Shown here piece after piece: positions 24,700 through 33,466 of a stretch of 61,126 nt of DNA. Below the pieces are notes generated by a model. The model saw only the letters and a list, made by a program, of their open reading frames with translations. It had not been told where the DNA came from and ran no database searches. Each line of letters opens with the position of its first letter. The stretch's first letter is position 1. Origin of the DNA: an uncultured Lachnospiraceae bacterium (GTDB lineage: Bacteria > Bacillota > Clostridia > Lachnospirales > Lachnospiraceae). The translations under genes and the position numbers were made by a program. The stretch is from positions 1 through 61,126 of the forward strand of contig URCR01000013.1 of NCBI GenBank assembly GCA_900546325.1. Direction: 5' to 3'.

Positions 24700-25539
24700 A
24701 TGCCAGCTTGGTTAGAAGAATTTATAGGCGGGTTTGTAGGGGATCTTTTTTATGGTCCCTTCTACAAACTGGCACAGATTGTGTGGGTCACGCTGATGGA
24801 ATTAAGCCTGGGGGTTCTGGGAAAGACTCCCTCACAGTTTTCGCCGTCTGCCTGGAGTTATGTATCCCATACCCTGTATCCGTGGACGCTGGGAATCGGG
24901 CTGTCCATGGTCAATGTCTTTTTTATCTGCAGTTTTTTAAAAGCGGTATCCAACTTAAAGGAGCAGATCACACTGGAACTGTGCATTGAAGGGATGATCC
25001 GCCTTGTGGCGGTCAATGTGCTGTTCCAGATGGGCTTTGGCCTGATGCGGACATTCTTTTCCATGGCTTCGGCGATGGCAGGAGAGATCATAGATTTCAA
25101 GGGTCCGCCTTTGTTTACCGGGGAGGTGGATATTGGAAGCCATCTGTTCTGGTGGCTGTTTGGTCTGCTCTATTTTCTGGTGGCGCTGGTCTGCGGAATT
25201 ATGATCTTTTTAACCTTGTACAGCCGTTATATCAAGCTGTATATGCTTGTCGTCTGTTTCCCGCTTGCCATGCCAAGCATGATCTCCGGAAGGGGGATTG
25301 ATGAGACGGCAAAGGCATGGCTGAGAAATTTTCTTGGGAATGCCTTTGAGGTTGTGATCATTGCACTGGTCATTTCTATTTCCGGAAAGATTATCGGAGG
25401 ATTCAATCTGCCGGAGGACAGTTTTGCTGACTTTTTTGACGGTTTCGGGCAGGCATTAAAGTCATTGATCTATATGATTGGAATGACCGGGGCAGTGAAA
25501 GGGGCAAATAACTTTATGAATAAGACCTTCCATCTGTAA
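24700..25539 (+). CDS. VirB6/TrbL-like polytopic conjugation protein, 279 aa
   Basis: Start FAGGAGGG-type site (AAGGAGGGAACAAG). At least five transmembrane segments (near residues 22-45, 62-85, 105-128, 158-185, 190-210, 220-245). The family holds the inner-membrane channel of type IV secretion systems. It lies between the VirB2-like and PrgI genes, the usual order in firmicute elements. Confidence 0.75.
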   Translation: MPAWLEEFIGGFVGDLFYGPFYKLAQIVWVTLMELSLGVLGKTPSQFSPSAWSYVSHTLYPWTLGIGLSMVNVFFICSFLKAVSNLKEQITLELCIEGMIRLVAVNVLFQMGFGLMRTFFSMASAMAGEIIDFKGPPLFTGEVDIGSHLFWWLFGLLYFLVALVCGIMIFLTLYSRYIKLYMLVVCFPLAMPSMISGRGIDETAKAWLRNFLGNAFEVVIIALVISISGKIIGGFNLPEDSFADFFDGFGQALKSLIYMIGMTGAVKGANNFMNKTFHL

Positions 25540-25548
25540 CACAAAACG

Positions 25549-25565
25549 GTTCCGGATTCCGGAAC
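25549..25565. promoter_or_regulatory. 17-bp palindrome, copy 10
   Basis: GTTCCGGATTCCGGAAC, symmetrical G-variant of both arms, in the 97-base gap before the PrgI gene. It is the only copy within the transfer operon. Confidence 0.75.
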
Positions 25566-25636
25566 AAATGATACATCTCTCCGGGCAGAAAAAGTACTTC
25601 TGTTCCGGACAGCGTAAAAAGAAAGGAAAAGAGAAC

Positions 25637-26041
25637 ATGAAACTGGATCTGAATAAAGATTTCGAAAAAGCGTACCCGCAGACGTACTGGAAAGGAATGA
25701 GCATGGAAGAACTGGTTACCATCTGTCTGTTTCTTCCGGTTGTGCTGGGTGTTGCAGGAATCCTCTGGTACTACCAGAAAATCCCTCTGCAGATTGGTGT
25801 TTACCTGGGGATTTTTGCAGGACTGCCGGTGGCATTTCTGGGACTGTTTAAATACCAGGGAATGTCCGTCTGGCAGCTTTATAAAGAATGGAGTTACTGC
25901 CGGAAAACGAGAAGACTCTGTGGAGAACATGGAACGGATGGTATATGGAAAGAGCAGCTTCCATTTTCCATGGAGACAGTAACCACTCAAACCAAGGAAA
26001 GCCATAAGAGAAAAGGAGGAAAACAGCATGGCAGTCTTTAA
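25637..26041 (+). CDS. PrgI-family (VirB3-like) conjugation protein, 134 aa
   Basis: N-terminal DLNKDFEKAYPQ then two adjacent transmembrane helices (about residues 29-49 and 54-75) and a cytoplasmic tail starting YKEWSYCRKTRR. PrgI is the Gram-positive equivalent of VirB3 and always precedes the VirB4 ATPase, as here (14-base overlap). Confidence 0.85.
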   Translation: MKLDLNKDFEKAYPQTYWKGMSMEELVTICLFLPVVLGVAGILWYYQKIPLQIGVYLGIFAGLPVAFLGLFKYQGMSVWQLYKEWSYCRKTRRLCGEHGTDGIWKEQLPFSMETVTTQTKESHKRKGGKQHGSL

Positions 26042-28769
26042 TGGGAATAAGGCATTCCGGCAGAAAAGGGCACTGTCCCAGCCGGTGGTGCCGGTACCAA
26101 AAACAGTAAAGGAAGCCTTAAATGTAGCAAAAGCCTATGAAAACGGCTGCTTCCGTCTGGAGCCAAAAAAACGGAACACATTGTATGACAGATGCTATTT
26201 ATTTGAAGATGTCAATTACATTAATAAGGACAAAGGGGAAAAGCGTCTGTTTCTGTCGGAGCTGATGGATTTTTTAAACGGGATGGAAGTGCACTTTAAG
26301 ATCTCTTTGTGCAACTCTTACCAGTCACTGGAAGCCTTTCTCTCTTCCGTGCGCAATGAGAAAAACAAAGAAGCCTATCCGGAGATCGCAAAAGGAATCC
26401 GGCAGTGGCAGGAAGAGGGGCTAAAGGATATGAACCCCACGGTACATACCTTACGGCTTCTGACAGTCACCTGCAGAGCAGATAATGAAACGCAGGCAGG
26501 AATCTATTTCCGGGCGCTGGAGCCTGTGCTTGAAGAAGCCTTTGAAGGATGGGGAAGCCGGGTGGAAACACTCAATGCAAAGGAACGGTTCCGGATTCTG
26601 CAGGGGATCTGCCGTCCGGGAGAAGAGACAGCAGACTTTGGAATGGAGGAGTCACTCCAGGACTGGAAGACCGATGTGCTTCCTAAAAGCATGGAATCCA
26701 AAAGTGATCATCTGGTCGCCGGGGATACGATGGTGACGGTTCTTGCAGCCACACAGTACCGGAAGTCCATCAATGCGGATACGGTTCTCCAGAGCTTCTG
26801 CAGTCTCCAGTATCCGTCCCTGATCACACTGGATTATGAGCCGGTACAGCAGGAAGTGGTCAATGACAAGCTAGTCGCAATCCAGATCAATAATGAACGG
26901 CAGATCAGCGACGAGCTGGATCAGAAGAGAAGAAACGGGCAGGTAATCTTTTCCCCATCCTACTCCAAAAAGAAGAAAAAAGAGGATATTGAAGCCTACA
27001 TGGAACAGGTGGATCAGGATGATGAGAAAGGCTGCTTTCTAAATTTCCTGATTGTGGTGACCGCACCGGGAAAGGATAAAAAGGAAGGACTCCAGATTTT
27101 GACGGAACGGATGGAGGAGGTCTGTGCCATCGGACAGAAGGAAGGAATCCGTCTAGAACCGTGTATGTTCCGCCAGCTGAAGGCATTCAATACGGCGCTG
27201 CCGATCGGAGGAAGACAGGTGGATTATATGAGGTTCTTTTTAAACTCCTCCCTGGTCGTCCTGCAGCCTTACCACGCGCCGGATATTTTAGAGCCGGGCG
27301 GGAAGCTGTTGGGGATTAATAAGACCACAAAAAATTTCATCTATGGAAACCGGAAGCTGCTTCCAAATCCCCACGGAATCATCATCGGGTACTCGGGATC
27401 CGGGAAGTCCTTTTTTATCAAACTGACGGAAATTTCCCAGACACTTCTGGGAACAGAGGATGATATCCTGATTCTTGATCCTCAGAATGAGTTTGAAAGT
27501 ATCTGTGAAGACTATGGAGGTGTTTATTTTGACCTGACACCCAAAAGTGGGATCTACCTGAACGGATTTGAAGTCAGCCAGGAAATCTTTAATGGGACAC
27601 AGAAAATGAAAAATGAATTTGTTGCAAGGCAGAGTGAATATGCAAAGAGTCTCTGCCAGGCGATCATGCGTAACATTGAAGTAACGCAGGAACACGACAC
27701 GGTGATCAGCCGCTGTACCGAGCGCATGTTTGCGCAGGTGTTTTCCTGGAAACATTTAAAGAAGCAGCCTACCCTGACCTGGCTGCGGGAAGAAATCCGG
27801 AAGGAACTGGAGCAGGCGGACAATCCACACGATGAAGCAATTATCCGTCCAATCTATAATTCCCTGGAGGAATACACTTCCGGAGCCTGCGATATGTTCG
27901 GGCATCCGACCAACATCCGTTTCCAGAATCGTCTGGTGGGGTTTGGGATGTGCAATGTCCCGGAAAATAACTGGGAGCCGGCAATGATCACCGTACTCCA
28001 TTACCTGTCCGGAAGAATGAATGACAACAAAAAGCTGCAGAGGGCAACTCACCTGATCGTGGATGAGACGCAGGTGGTATCCAAAAAACCGGGGTCTGCC
28101 AAAATGCTGAACAATGCCATCGTCACATTCCGAAAATTCGGAGGGATCGTAACACTGGCAATGCAGAACGTGGTGGCGGCACTTGCCAATGAGCAGATGA
28201 TCGAGATTTTTCAGAACTGCTCCTATAAGTGCTTTTTTGATCAGGGCGGTGTGGATGCCCAGAGCCTTGCGGAAATCCAGCCGTTAAGCGAAAAAGAATA
28301 CCGCTTTTTAAGTAACGGAAAACCGGGGGAGGGCATCCTGATCTGGAATAAGAAAGTAGCCATGTTCAGCGCCCGCATTTCGCAGAAAAATGTACTTTAT
28401 GATGCCTATACAACCAACTTTCATGAAGAGGCACAGAAAGCGGAGCAGGAAGAAAAAGAAGGGCATGATAAAGCTTTTCGGGAAACGTTGGAACATGCGG
28501 AGCAGTTTCCGGAAAGGTTTCAGGAAAGGGGCGGATACAGAACCGGAAAACCGGAGGAGGACACGGATGGGGCAGTGGAATGGCAGGCAGTTTCTGGAGC
28601 GGAAGAGGAGCGGATGATCAGACAGCTGGCAACCTTTTCGCCAGTCAGTACGGAAGATGTCATGGAGCTTTTGAAGCTGCCGAAGGAGCGGGCAGAAATC
28701 CTCTGCAGACAGATGGTAAGTAAGGGGACTTTGAGAAACTGTGGCGGACGCTATGAGGCAGTACACTAA
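26028..28769 (+). CDS. virB4: VirB4/TraE-family conjugal transfer ATPase, 913 aa
   Basis: Walker A GYSGSGKSF at about residue 454 and Walker B HLIVDETQ at about 676 mark the ATPase; the N-terminal 400 residues are the usual VirB4 recognition domain. The C-terminal 60 residues (LATFSPVSTEDVMELLKLPKERAEILCRQMVSKGTL) look like an added winged helix, beyond the usual length. It should power assembly of the type IV secretion channel at the inner face of the membrane. Confidence 0.93.
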   Translation: MAVFNGNKAFRQKRALSQPVVPVPKTVKEALNVAKAYENGCFRLEPKKRNTLYDRCYLFEDVNYINKDKGEKRLFLSELMDFLNGMEVHFKISLCNSYQSLEAFLSSVRNEKNKEAYPEIAKGIRQWQEEGLKDMNPTVHTLRLLTVTCRADNETQAGIYFRALEPVLEEAFEGWGSRVETLNAKERFRILQGICRPGEETADFGMEESLQDWKTDVLPKSMESKSDHLVAGDTMVTVLAATQYRKSINADTVLQSFCSLQYPSLITLDYEPVQQEVVNDKLVAIQINNERQISDELDQKRRNGQVIFSPSYSKKKKKEDIEAYMEQVDQDDEKGCFLNFLIVVTAPGKDKKEGLQILTERMEEVCAIGQKEGIRLEPCMFRQLKAFNTALPIGGRQVDYMRFFLNSSLVVLQPYHAPDILEPGGKLLGINKTTKNFIYGNRKLLPNPHGIIIGYSGSGKSFFIKLTEISQTLLGTEDDILILDPQNEFESICEDYGGVYFDLTPKSGIYLNGFEVSQEIFNGTQKMKNEFVARQSEYAKSLCQAIMRNIEVTQEHDTVISRCTERMFAQVFSWKHLKKQPTLTWLREEIRKELEQADNPHDEAIIRPIYNSLEEYTSGACDMFGHPTNIRFQNRLVGFGMCNVPENNWEPAMITVLHYLSGRMNDNKKLQRATHLIVDETQVVSKKPGSAKMLNNAIVTFRKFGGIVTLAMQNVVAALANEQMIEIFQNCSYKCFFDQGGVDAQSLAEIQPLSEKEYRFLSNGKPGEGILIWNKKVAMFSARISQKNVLYDAYTTNFHEEAQKAEQEEKEGHDKAFRETLEHAEQFPERFQERGGYRTGKPEEDTDGAVEWQAVSGAEEERMIRQLATFSPVSTEDVMELLKLPKERAEILCRQMVSKGTLRNCGGRYEAVH

Positions 28770-28783
28770 CCGGAGGAAAAGGA

Positions 28784-30796
28784 ATGATTCGTGAGACGAA
28801 ACAACGGATCGTAAGAACGATCGAAACAGAGGTACATGACAGGGAGGATTCCCTTCCGTTTTCCAGAAACCAGAGGAACAAAGCCCAAAAAGAGCGGGAA
28901 CAGATCCCGGGCACAGAACGTTTGAAAACAGGGGAGACAAAGGGGCTTTCTGTTGTCTCCCCGAAAGATCCTGCCGCCTATCTTAGCCGCAGGGAAGAAA
29001 AGGAATGGAATCGTCTTTCCCCTCATGCAAAAAAGAAGTTTCAGGCAGGAAAAACTGGCGGGCAGTACCGGCAGAAAGAAAGGGAAGTGCTACGGGAGAA
29101 TTTTTCCAAAGGAGTGGGATCCAGCCGTGGAAAAGAGGTTACAAAAGCAGCCTGGTATCCGGAAGGAATCCGCTTTTCAGCTACAGAAAAGCGGAAACGG
29201 CAGGCACAGAAGGAAATCGGGAATACCCGGGAAAAGAACAGAAAAAACAGAAGAAACAGCGGGAGAAAGACAGCCGGAGAAAAACAGGGAGGCGTGGAAT
29301 CCGGACAACAACAGCCGGAAGCTTTGAGAGTAAAAAGCCTTCCCTTAAAGTCCGGGAGTCCGGGCAGTGAAAAAGGGATATCACAGACTGCGCAGGAGGC
29401 TGTAAAACTTTCCGGGGAAGGGATGAAAGCGGCGGTATCCGGAGCAGAAAGTTCCAATCCTGCAGGGCTTGCTGTTAAGACAGCAAGGAAAACCGCAGAT
29501 GCCTTTAGACAGTATCTGAATCAGATAAATGAAGCTGTGCAGGAGTCTGTTGCAAAACAACAGGATCAGAACGGAGATGCCAATGCAGTGGAGGAGGGAC
29601 TGAAGGGGTCTGTCCGAACACTGGCGATGACGGTTATGAGTATAGCAACGATGGGACTGTCCGTGTTTGTAAATGCACTTGCCACTCTGGCTGCCATGCT
29701 CGCGGGCTCTTTTGCGGTATTATTTGGCGCGGTCGTGATCGTCTGTGCGGTTGCAGTGATCTTGTTTTCCTCGATCGCAGGGACGGAGTCACAGCCAGCC
29801 GCCGGGCAGGGGCTTCCATCATTTATTACGGAAGATATGATGCAGGCATTTTTTGAGACACAGAAGGAGAGCGGGGTTCCGGTTTCCACCGGAATTGCGC
29901 AGTTGATCGCGGAGTCTGGATTTGGGATGTATGGACCCGGAGGGGAGAGCGGGCAGGGGATGTCTTCCCTGGCGTATCTCTATAAAAATCTGTTCGGGAT
30001 CAAGTATTTTTCCGGAGACCAGTATGCCAGCGGTTCAGTGGATATGACAACCGGAGAGGAAACAGAAGGAGGCGGGGTGATTACTGGAATTGGATCTTTT
30101 TCAAAGTACCCGGACTATGCTTCCTGTATCAAACAGCGCGCCTGGATGTTAGAGCGTGATCCGTATGCGAGTTTTGTAAATCCCTATCGGAATCAAAATG
30201 ATGGGAAGTATACAAAGGAAGCAGCCCAGGGGTATATGCAGGGAATCCGGCTTGCCGGTTGGGCGACTTCCAGCGTCTATATTGAAACCTGCATCGGACA
30301 CATGGATACCTACAACCTATATCGTTTTGATAACATGACCTACGAAGAATATAAGAAAGCAGGAAGCGGAAGTTATGACGGTGTAGAGACAGATCTGATG
30401 AAGCGGATTGCGGCGCTTGCAAGGGAAAACCAGGGTCTGTATCCATGCACACCAGACATGTGTGCAGCATGGGTAACAGGTGTTTATCAGGCGGCAGAAG
30501 CTCCGGAAATCCCGTGGGGAAATGCTATTGATATGTGGAATACTTACCAGAATACCGGGAATACCAGTATGGAAAATATTCCGCCAGGTGCGGTCGTCTG
30601 CGGAAGTGGAAGTGGGCCGATGGGAGAGCTGTATGGACATGTGGGAATTTATATCGGAAATGGATTAGTTGCAAACAATGTGGGGCGCTTTTCCATCGAA
30701 ACGGTAGAGGAATGGGCAAGCTGGCAGACCGCAACCTGCCAGGGACATACCGGTTGGATCGGATGGGTGTATCCGGGAGGAGTCCCGACAAAATAG
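28784..30796 (+). CDS. VirB1-like bifunctional peptidoglycan hydrolase, membrane-anchored, 670 aa
   Basis: Residues 1-270 are a basic, repetitive cytoplasmic region. A long hydrophobic stretch follows (about 275-335). Outside lies a glucosaminidase-like domain (VPVSTGIAQLIAESGFGMYGPGG, LFGIKYF, ASCIKQRAWML) and a C-terminal NlpC/P60 or CHAP-type amidase with Cys in PDMCAAWVTG and His in YGHVGIYIGNG. Two wall-cutting activities on one anchor would open the cell wall for the transfer channel. AACCGGAGGAAAAGG precedes the ATG. Confidence 0.82.
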   Translation: MIRETKQRIVRTIETEVHDREDSLPFSRNQRNKAQKEREQIPGTERLKTGETKGLSVVSPKDPAAYLSRREEKEWNRLSPHAKKKFQAGKTGGQYRQKEREVLRENFSKGVGSSRGKEVTKAAWYPEGIRFSATEKRKRQAQKEIGNTREKNRKNRRNSGRKTAGEKQGGVESGQQQPEALRVKSLPLKSGSPGSEKGISQTAQEAVKLSGEGMKAAVSGAESSNPAGLAVKTARKTADAFRQYLNQINEAVQESVAKQQDQNGDANAVEEGLKGSVRTLAMTVMSIATMGLSVFVNALATLAAMLAGSFAVLFGAVVIVCAVAVILFSSIAGTESQPAAGQGLPSFITEDMMQAFFETQKESGVPVSTGIAQLIAESGFGMYGPGGESGQGMSSLAYLYKNLFGIKYFSGDQYASGSVDMTTGEETEGGGVITGIGSFSKYPDYASCIKQRAWMLERDPYASFVNPYRNQNDGKYTKEAAQGYMQGIRLAGWATSSVYIETCIGHMDTYNLYRFDNMTYEEYKKAGSGSYDGVETDLMKRIAALARENQGLYPCTPDMCAAWVTGVYQAAEAPEIPWGNAIDMWNTYQNTGNTSMENIPPGAVVCGSGSGPMGELYGHVGIYIGNGLVANNVGRFSIETVEEWASWQTATCQGHTGWIGWVYPGGVPTK

Positions 30797-30837
30797 AAGA
30801 AACACCAGGAAGAAAAGAACTTAAAAAGGAGCAGAAA

Positions 30838-31407
30838 ATGAAAAAGAAAATCATCATGATTCTGGCTGGAACTGTGCTGCTTGCAGCCGTATTTACTGGA
30901 CTGTTTTTTTATCAGAAACAGACGGTTGACAGACAGAAAAACGAAGCAGAACAGCCAAAAAAGAAAACGGAAAACGGCAGTTCTTCCCGGGAAGAAAAAG
31001 AATGGGACATACCGACGAAAGAGCAGGAAACAGAAACCAGAAACAGAGAAAAAGAAAGCAGAAAAGAGGAGGGGCAGGAAGGAGAAACTTCTGAAACACT
31101 GGAGGAAGAAACCGTACCGGGCATGGAACTTTCCGGCTTCCCAAAAGAAGTGTTCAAACTGGTCGGAAAGGATCCAAAAGAACTGTCAGGACTGGTGAAG
31201 CAGTGGGCGCAGGAGAACGGATTTTCCAGTGTAACTGGCATCGAGTATGGGGAGCCTGCAGAGATTCGGTTTCGGGAGAAAAAGTGCAGTATTTCCTGCC
31301 GACTTTTGTTCGGAGAACAGGGAAACGGAATTCGTCAGGAGAACGGCACACAGCTGATCTTTTTAGATTATTTCTGGGAAGAAAATCTGTTGCAGATTCA
31401 CAGATAA
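30838..31407 (+). CDS. Single-pass membrane protein with charged stalk, 189 aa
   Basis: AAAAAGGAGC precedes the ATG. Transmembrane segment at residues 5-25, then about 70 residues of Glu/Lys/Thr-rich stalk and a C-terminal globular domain with two nearby Cys (KKCSISCRLLF). Topology fits an accessory, VirB8-like or substrate-facing protein of the secretion system, but I see no family motif. Confidence 0.6.
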   Translation: MKKKIIMILAGTVLLAAVFTGLFFYQKQTVDRQKNEAEQPKKKTENGSSSREEKEWDIPTKEQETETRNREKESRKEEGQEGETSETLEEETVPGMELSGFPKEVFKLVGKDPKELSGLVKQWAQENGFSSVTGIEYGEPAEIRFREKKCSISCRLLFGEQGNGIRQENGTQLIFLDYFWEENLLQIHR

Positions 31408-31441
31408 AAAATGAAAAAGCAGGCAGAAAGGAAGTGGAAGT

Positions 31442-31744
31442 TTGGATCGGGTACTACATAAGATCGGGCAGGAGTGGGAACTGTTTATGACTGAATGCAA
31501 TCTGATGAGCAAGCCTGGGATCATCTCCAAAAGTGAGGAGATTACGGAAAAGAGAAAGATCTACCAGAGTCTGAAACAGCTCTGTGAGACAGAGCCGGAG
31601 TGCTGCAGAATCTTGGTGCACATGGATTTCATTCTGGAGGGAGCATACCGCTTTGTCCAGGATCAGAAACGCCCGCAGGAAACTGTGGAACACACCCTGA
31701 AAAACTGGATGGATTCCATGAAAAAGGGAATCTGCAGCATGTAA
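31442..31744 (+). CDS. Hypothetical helical protein, 100 aa
   Basis: TTG start preceded by GGAAGTGGAAG. The protein is all-helical and soluble (MDRVLHKIGQEWELFMTECNLM ... TVEHTLKNWMDSMKKG). It is the last gene before the candidate oriT, so it may belong to the end of the transfer operon. Confidence 0.5.
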   Translation: MDRVLHKIGQEWELFMTECNLMSKPGIISKSEEITEKRKIYQSLKQLCETEPECCRILVHMDFILEGAYRFVQDQKRPQETVEHTLKNWMDSMKKGICSM

Positions 31745-31863
31745 AAAAGAGCAGAAAATGTATGGGAAACAGAAAGAAAAACAGAGAGAAAAGCCTCCGA
31801 AAATTCCGGAAAAGAGAGCATGTATACAATATACTATATACAATTACTGTTATTTCAGGGGTC

Positions 31864-31933
31864 TTAGGGGGCTGCCCCTAACAAGAGGGAAAAATGTATA
31901 CATTTTGCGTATCTTGCCAACCCTGAAAGGGTT
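31864..31933. other. Candidate origin of transfer (oriT) with nic-like site
   Basis: Three hairpins flank a nic-like motif: TTAGGGG-GCTG-CCCCTAA (31864-31881), a perfect palindrome AAAATGTATACATTTT (31891-31906) and AACCCT-GAA-AGGGTT (31919-31933). Between the last two is GCG-TATCTTG-CC, matching the YATCYTG/C nick pattern of MOBP relaxases; the nick would fall after G31916. A MOBP-type relaxase gene lies 1.5 kb downstream. Confidence 0.55.
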
Positions 31934-31981
31934 GTATCATACGGAGGAAAAGGAACTCACAGACGGAAAACAAGGGAGTTT

Positions 31982-32248
31982 GTGATACAAAAGATAGCTG
32001 TTTGTGATACAGTTGTTAGCAGAAAGTGATACAAAAGGTAACAGCTGTGATACAGTTGCTACCAATTAGTGATACAAAAGGTAACAGCTGTGATACAGTT
32101 GCTACCAATCAGTGATACAAAAGGTAACAGCTGTGATACAGTTGTTACCAATCAGTGATACAAAAGGTAACAGCTGTGATACAGTTGTTACCAATTAGTG
32201 ATACAAAAGGTAACAGCTGTGATACAGTTGCTAACAATTAGTCATACA
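31982..32248. repeat. Tandem array: 13 GTGATACA boxes, 43-bp repeat unit
   Basis: GTGATACA starts at 31982, 32004, 32026, 32047, 32069, 32090, 32112, 32133, 32155, 32176, 32198 and 32219, with a GTCATACA variant at 32241. Spacing alternates 21 and 22 bases, two helical turns. From 32026 each 43-bp unit also holds GGTAACAGCTGT and ACAGTTGCTACC arms that pair as a near-perfect inverted repeat around GAT. Between the oriT candidate and the mobilization operon. Confidence 0.85.
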
Positions 32249-32278
32249 AAATATATAGCTATTACTTCCGAAAATTAG

Positions 32279-32328
32279 GTAACCTAAAGTAACCTAGAAT
32301 GTAAGGAAATAGTATGGTATAGTATAAT
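32279..32328 (+). promoter_or_regulatory. Composite element promoter P5 (mobilization operon)
   Basis: GTAACCTAAAGTAACCTAGAA, then an extended -10 TGG-TATAGTATAAT. Same box order and -10 geometry as P1-P4, with a diverged spacer. Confidence 0.6.
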
Positions 32329-32356
32329 GAGAAACAAATACGAAGGAGATGAAATT

Positions 32357-32686
32357 ATGGTCAGAATCCAAAAAGCATTTCGACTTTCTGAGGAAGCAAT
32401 TCACGCCATTGAAGAACGTGATCGAAGTAAATATCGTACCGCACAGGAGTATATAGAAGGGCTGATTTTGAACAGTGATCAGAAGACGACGATAGAAACT
32501 TTGGTCAATGAAATAGTCAGTCTTGAAAAGGGAATCGGGGATCTGAAAGAAGAACTGAAAAGGGAAAATGAAAAGCAGATACGAAGGCTGGAAGAACTGT
32601 TTGGACGCGGTCTGGCAGAGGCAGAGAGAAAAGAACAGAGACGCATTACAAGTTACCAGAGCGCACCACCGGATGAGGTGATTTAA
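32357..32686 (+). CDS. Ribbon-helix-helix-like protein with coiled-coil tail, 109 aa
   Basis: Start after GAAGGAGATGAAATT. The N-terminus VRIQKAFRLSEEAIHAIEERDRSKYRTAQEYIEGLIL has the beta strand plus two helices of an RHH (CopG-type) DNA-binding domain; the rest is coiled coil. Directly downstream of the GTGATACA array and P5, it is a good candidate for the array-binding or auto-regulatory protein. Confidence 0.6.
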   Translation: MVRIQKAFRLSEEAIHAIEERDRSKYRTAQEYIEGLILNSDQKTTIETLVNEIVSLEKGIGDLKEELKRENEKQIRRLEELFGRGLAEAERKEQRRITSYQSAPPDEVI

Positions 32687-32720
32687 CAGCAGAAAAACAG
32701 AACAACAAGGGGGTATGGAG

Positions 32721-32744
32721 AGACATCAGGAGATGTCTTTTTTT
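32721..32744 (+). terminator. Attenuator-like terminator in the mobilization operon
   Basis: AGACATC-AGGA-GATGTCT followed by TTTTTT, placed between the RHH gene and the rest of the operon, like the leader terminators after P4. Confidence 0.65.
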
Positions 32745-32774
32745 CATGCTCAAAAAGAAAGTGAGGAGAAAGAA

Positions 32775-33044
32775 ATGAGCTTAAAAGAACAACTGGAAAA
32801 GGTACAGAAAGAGTTACAAAAATTGGAAGAGCAGAAGAAGGATGCGTTAATCCGGGAGAAAGAGCTGAAGTTAAAAATCGAACTGGAGGAAACAAAAAAT
32901 GAGGCAAAAAAGAACCGAAAAGTGATGGAGATTGTGGAAGAACATTTTGGAGAAGTGACAGAGGAGAACTTAAAACTTTTTCAGCGGATTATGGAAGAGC
33001 AGTCAGAACAAATAAAACGAAAAAAGGAACAGCTTACCATGTAA
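32775..33044 (+). CDS. Coiled-coil protein, 89 aa
   Basis: The ATG at 32775 follows GTGAGGAGAAAG. Heptad coiled coil covers about residues 3-60 (LKEQLEKVQKELQKLEEQKK...), with a short helical end. Probably a relaxosome accessory protein given its place just before mobC; no family recognised. Confidence 0.55.
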   Translation: MSLKEQLEKVQKELQKLEEQKKDALIREKELKLKIELEETKNEAKKNRKVMEIVEEHFGEVTEENLKLFQRIMEEQSEQIKRKKEQLTM

Positions 33045-33070
33045 TATGAAAATAGAAAAGCAGGTTGAGA

Positions 33071-33466
33071 ATGATAAAAAAACAGAGGAAAAAGGAGTTT
33101 ATATTAAGTCTTCGGGTATCTAAGGAAGAATATGATTTTTTACTTGCAGAGGCAGAAAAAGATTTAACGACAAATAAGCGGATAGGTGGGAAAAATTTAT
33201 CTGCTTATTTAAGAAAGATTGTACTGCAAAGGATAGGATATCAAACAGATGAAAAACTTCAGAGGGAGCTTAAGGAACTGGTCTATCAGATCCGGAAAAT
33301 CGGAGTGAATATCAACCAGGCAACGAAGCAGCTGAACACAGCATACCGCACGATGGAAGCTGCTGACCGTCTGGAAGAAAGCATGGAGCTGGTTAACATA
33401 CAGCTCCATGAAATACGGCAGGAGTTGAAGAAACAGTATGGCAATTACAAAGATGATGAACATTAA
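33071..33466 (+). CDS. mobC: MobC-like relaxosome accessory protein, 131 aa
   Basis: An N-terminal RHH-type segment (EFILSLRVSKEEYDFLLAEAEKD, NLSAYLRKIVLQ) and the family core LVYQIRKIGVNINQATKQLN are diagnostic of MobC. MobC proteins open the oriT region and recruit the relaxase. It overlaps the relaxase gene by 29 bases. The start is the ATG at 33071 rather than an upstream TTG at 33065. Confidence 0.88.
   Translation: MIKKQRKKEFILSLRVSKEEYDFLLAEAEKDLTTNKRIGGKNLSAYLRKIVLQRIGYQTDEKLQRELKELVYQIRKIGVNINQATKQLNTAYRTMEAADRLEESMELVNIQLHEIRQELKKQYGNYKDDEH

Noticed and set aside
28124..28142. ATTCCGAAAATTCGGAG in virB4 as a palindrome copy
   Set aside because: It has an extra central base and lacks the outer GTT/AAC arms.
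31982..32248. CRISPR-like array
   Set aside because: The repeats are contiguous with no unique spacers between them; the 21-22 base phasing and internal dyads fit protein-binding boxes instead.
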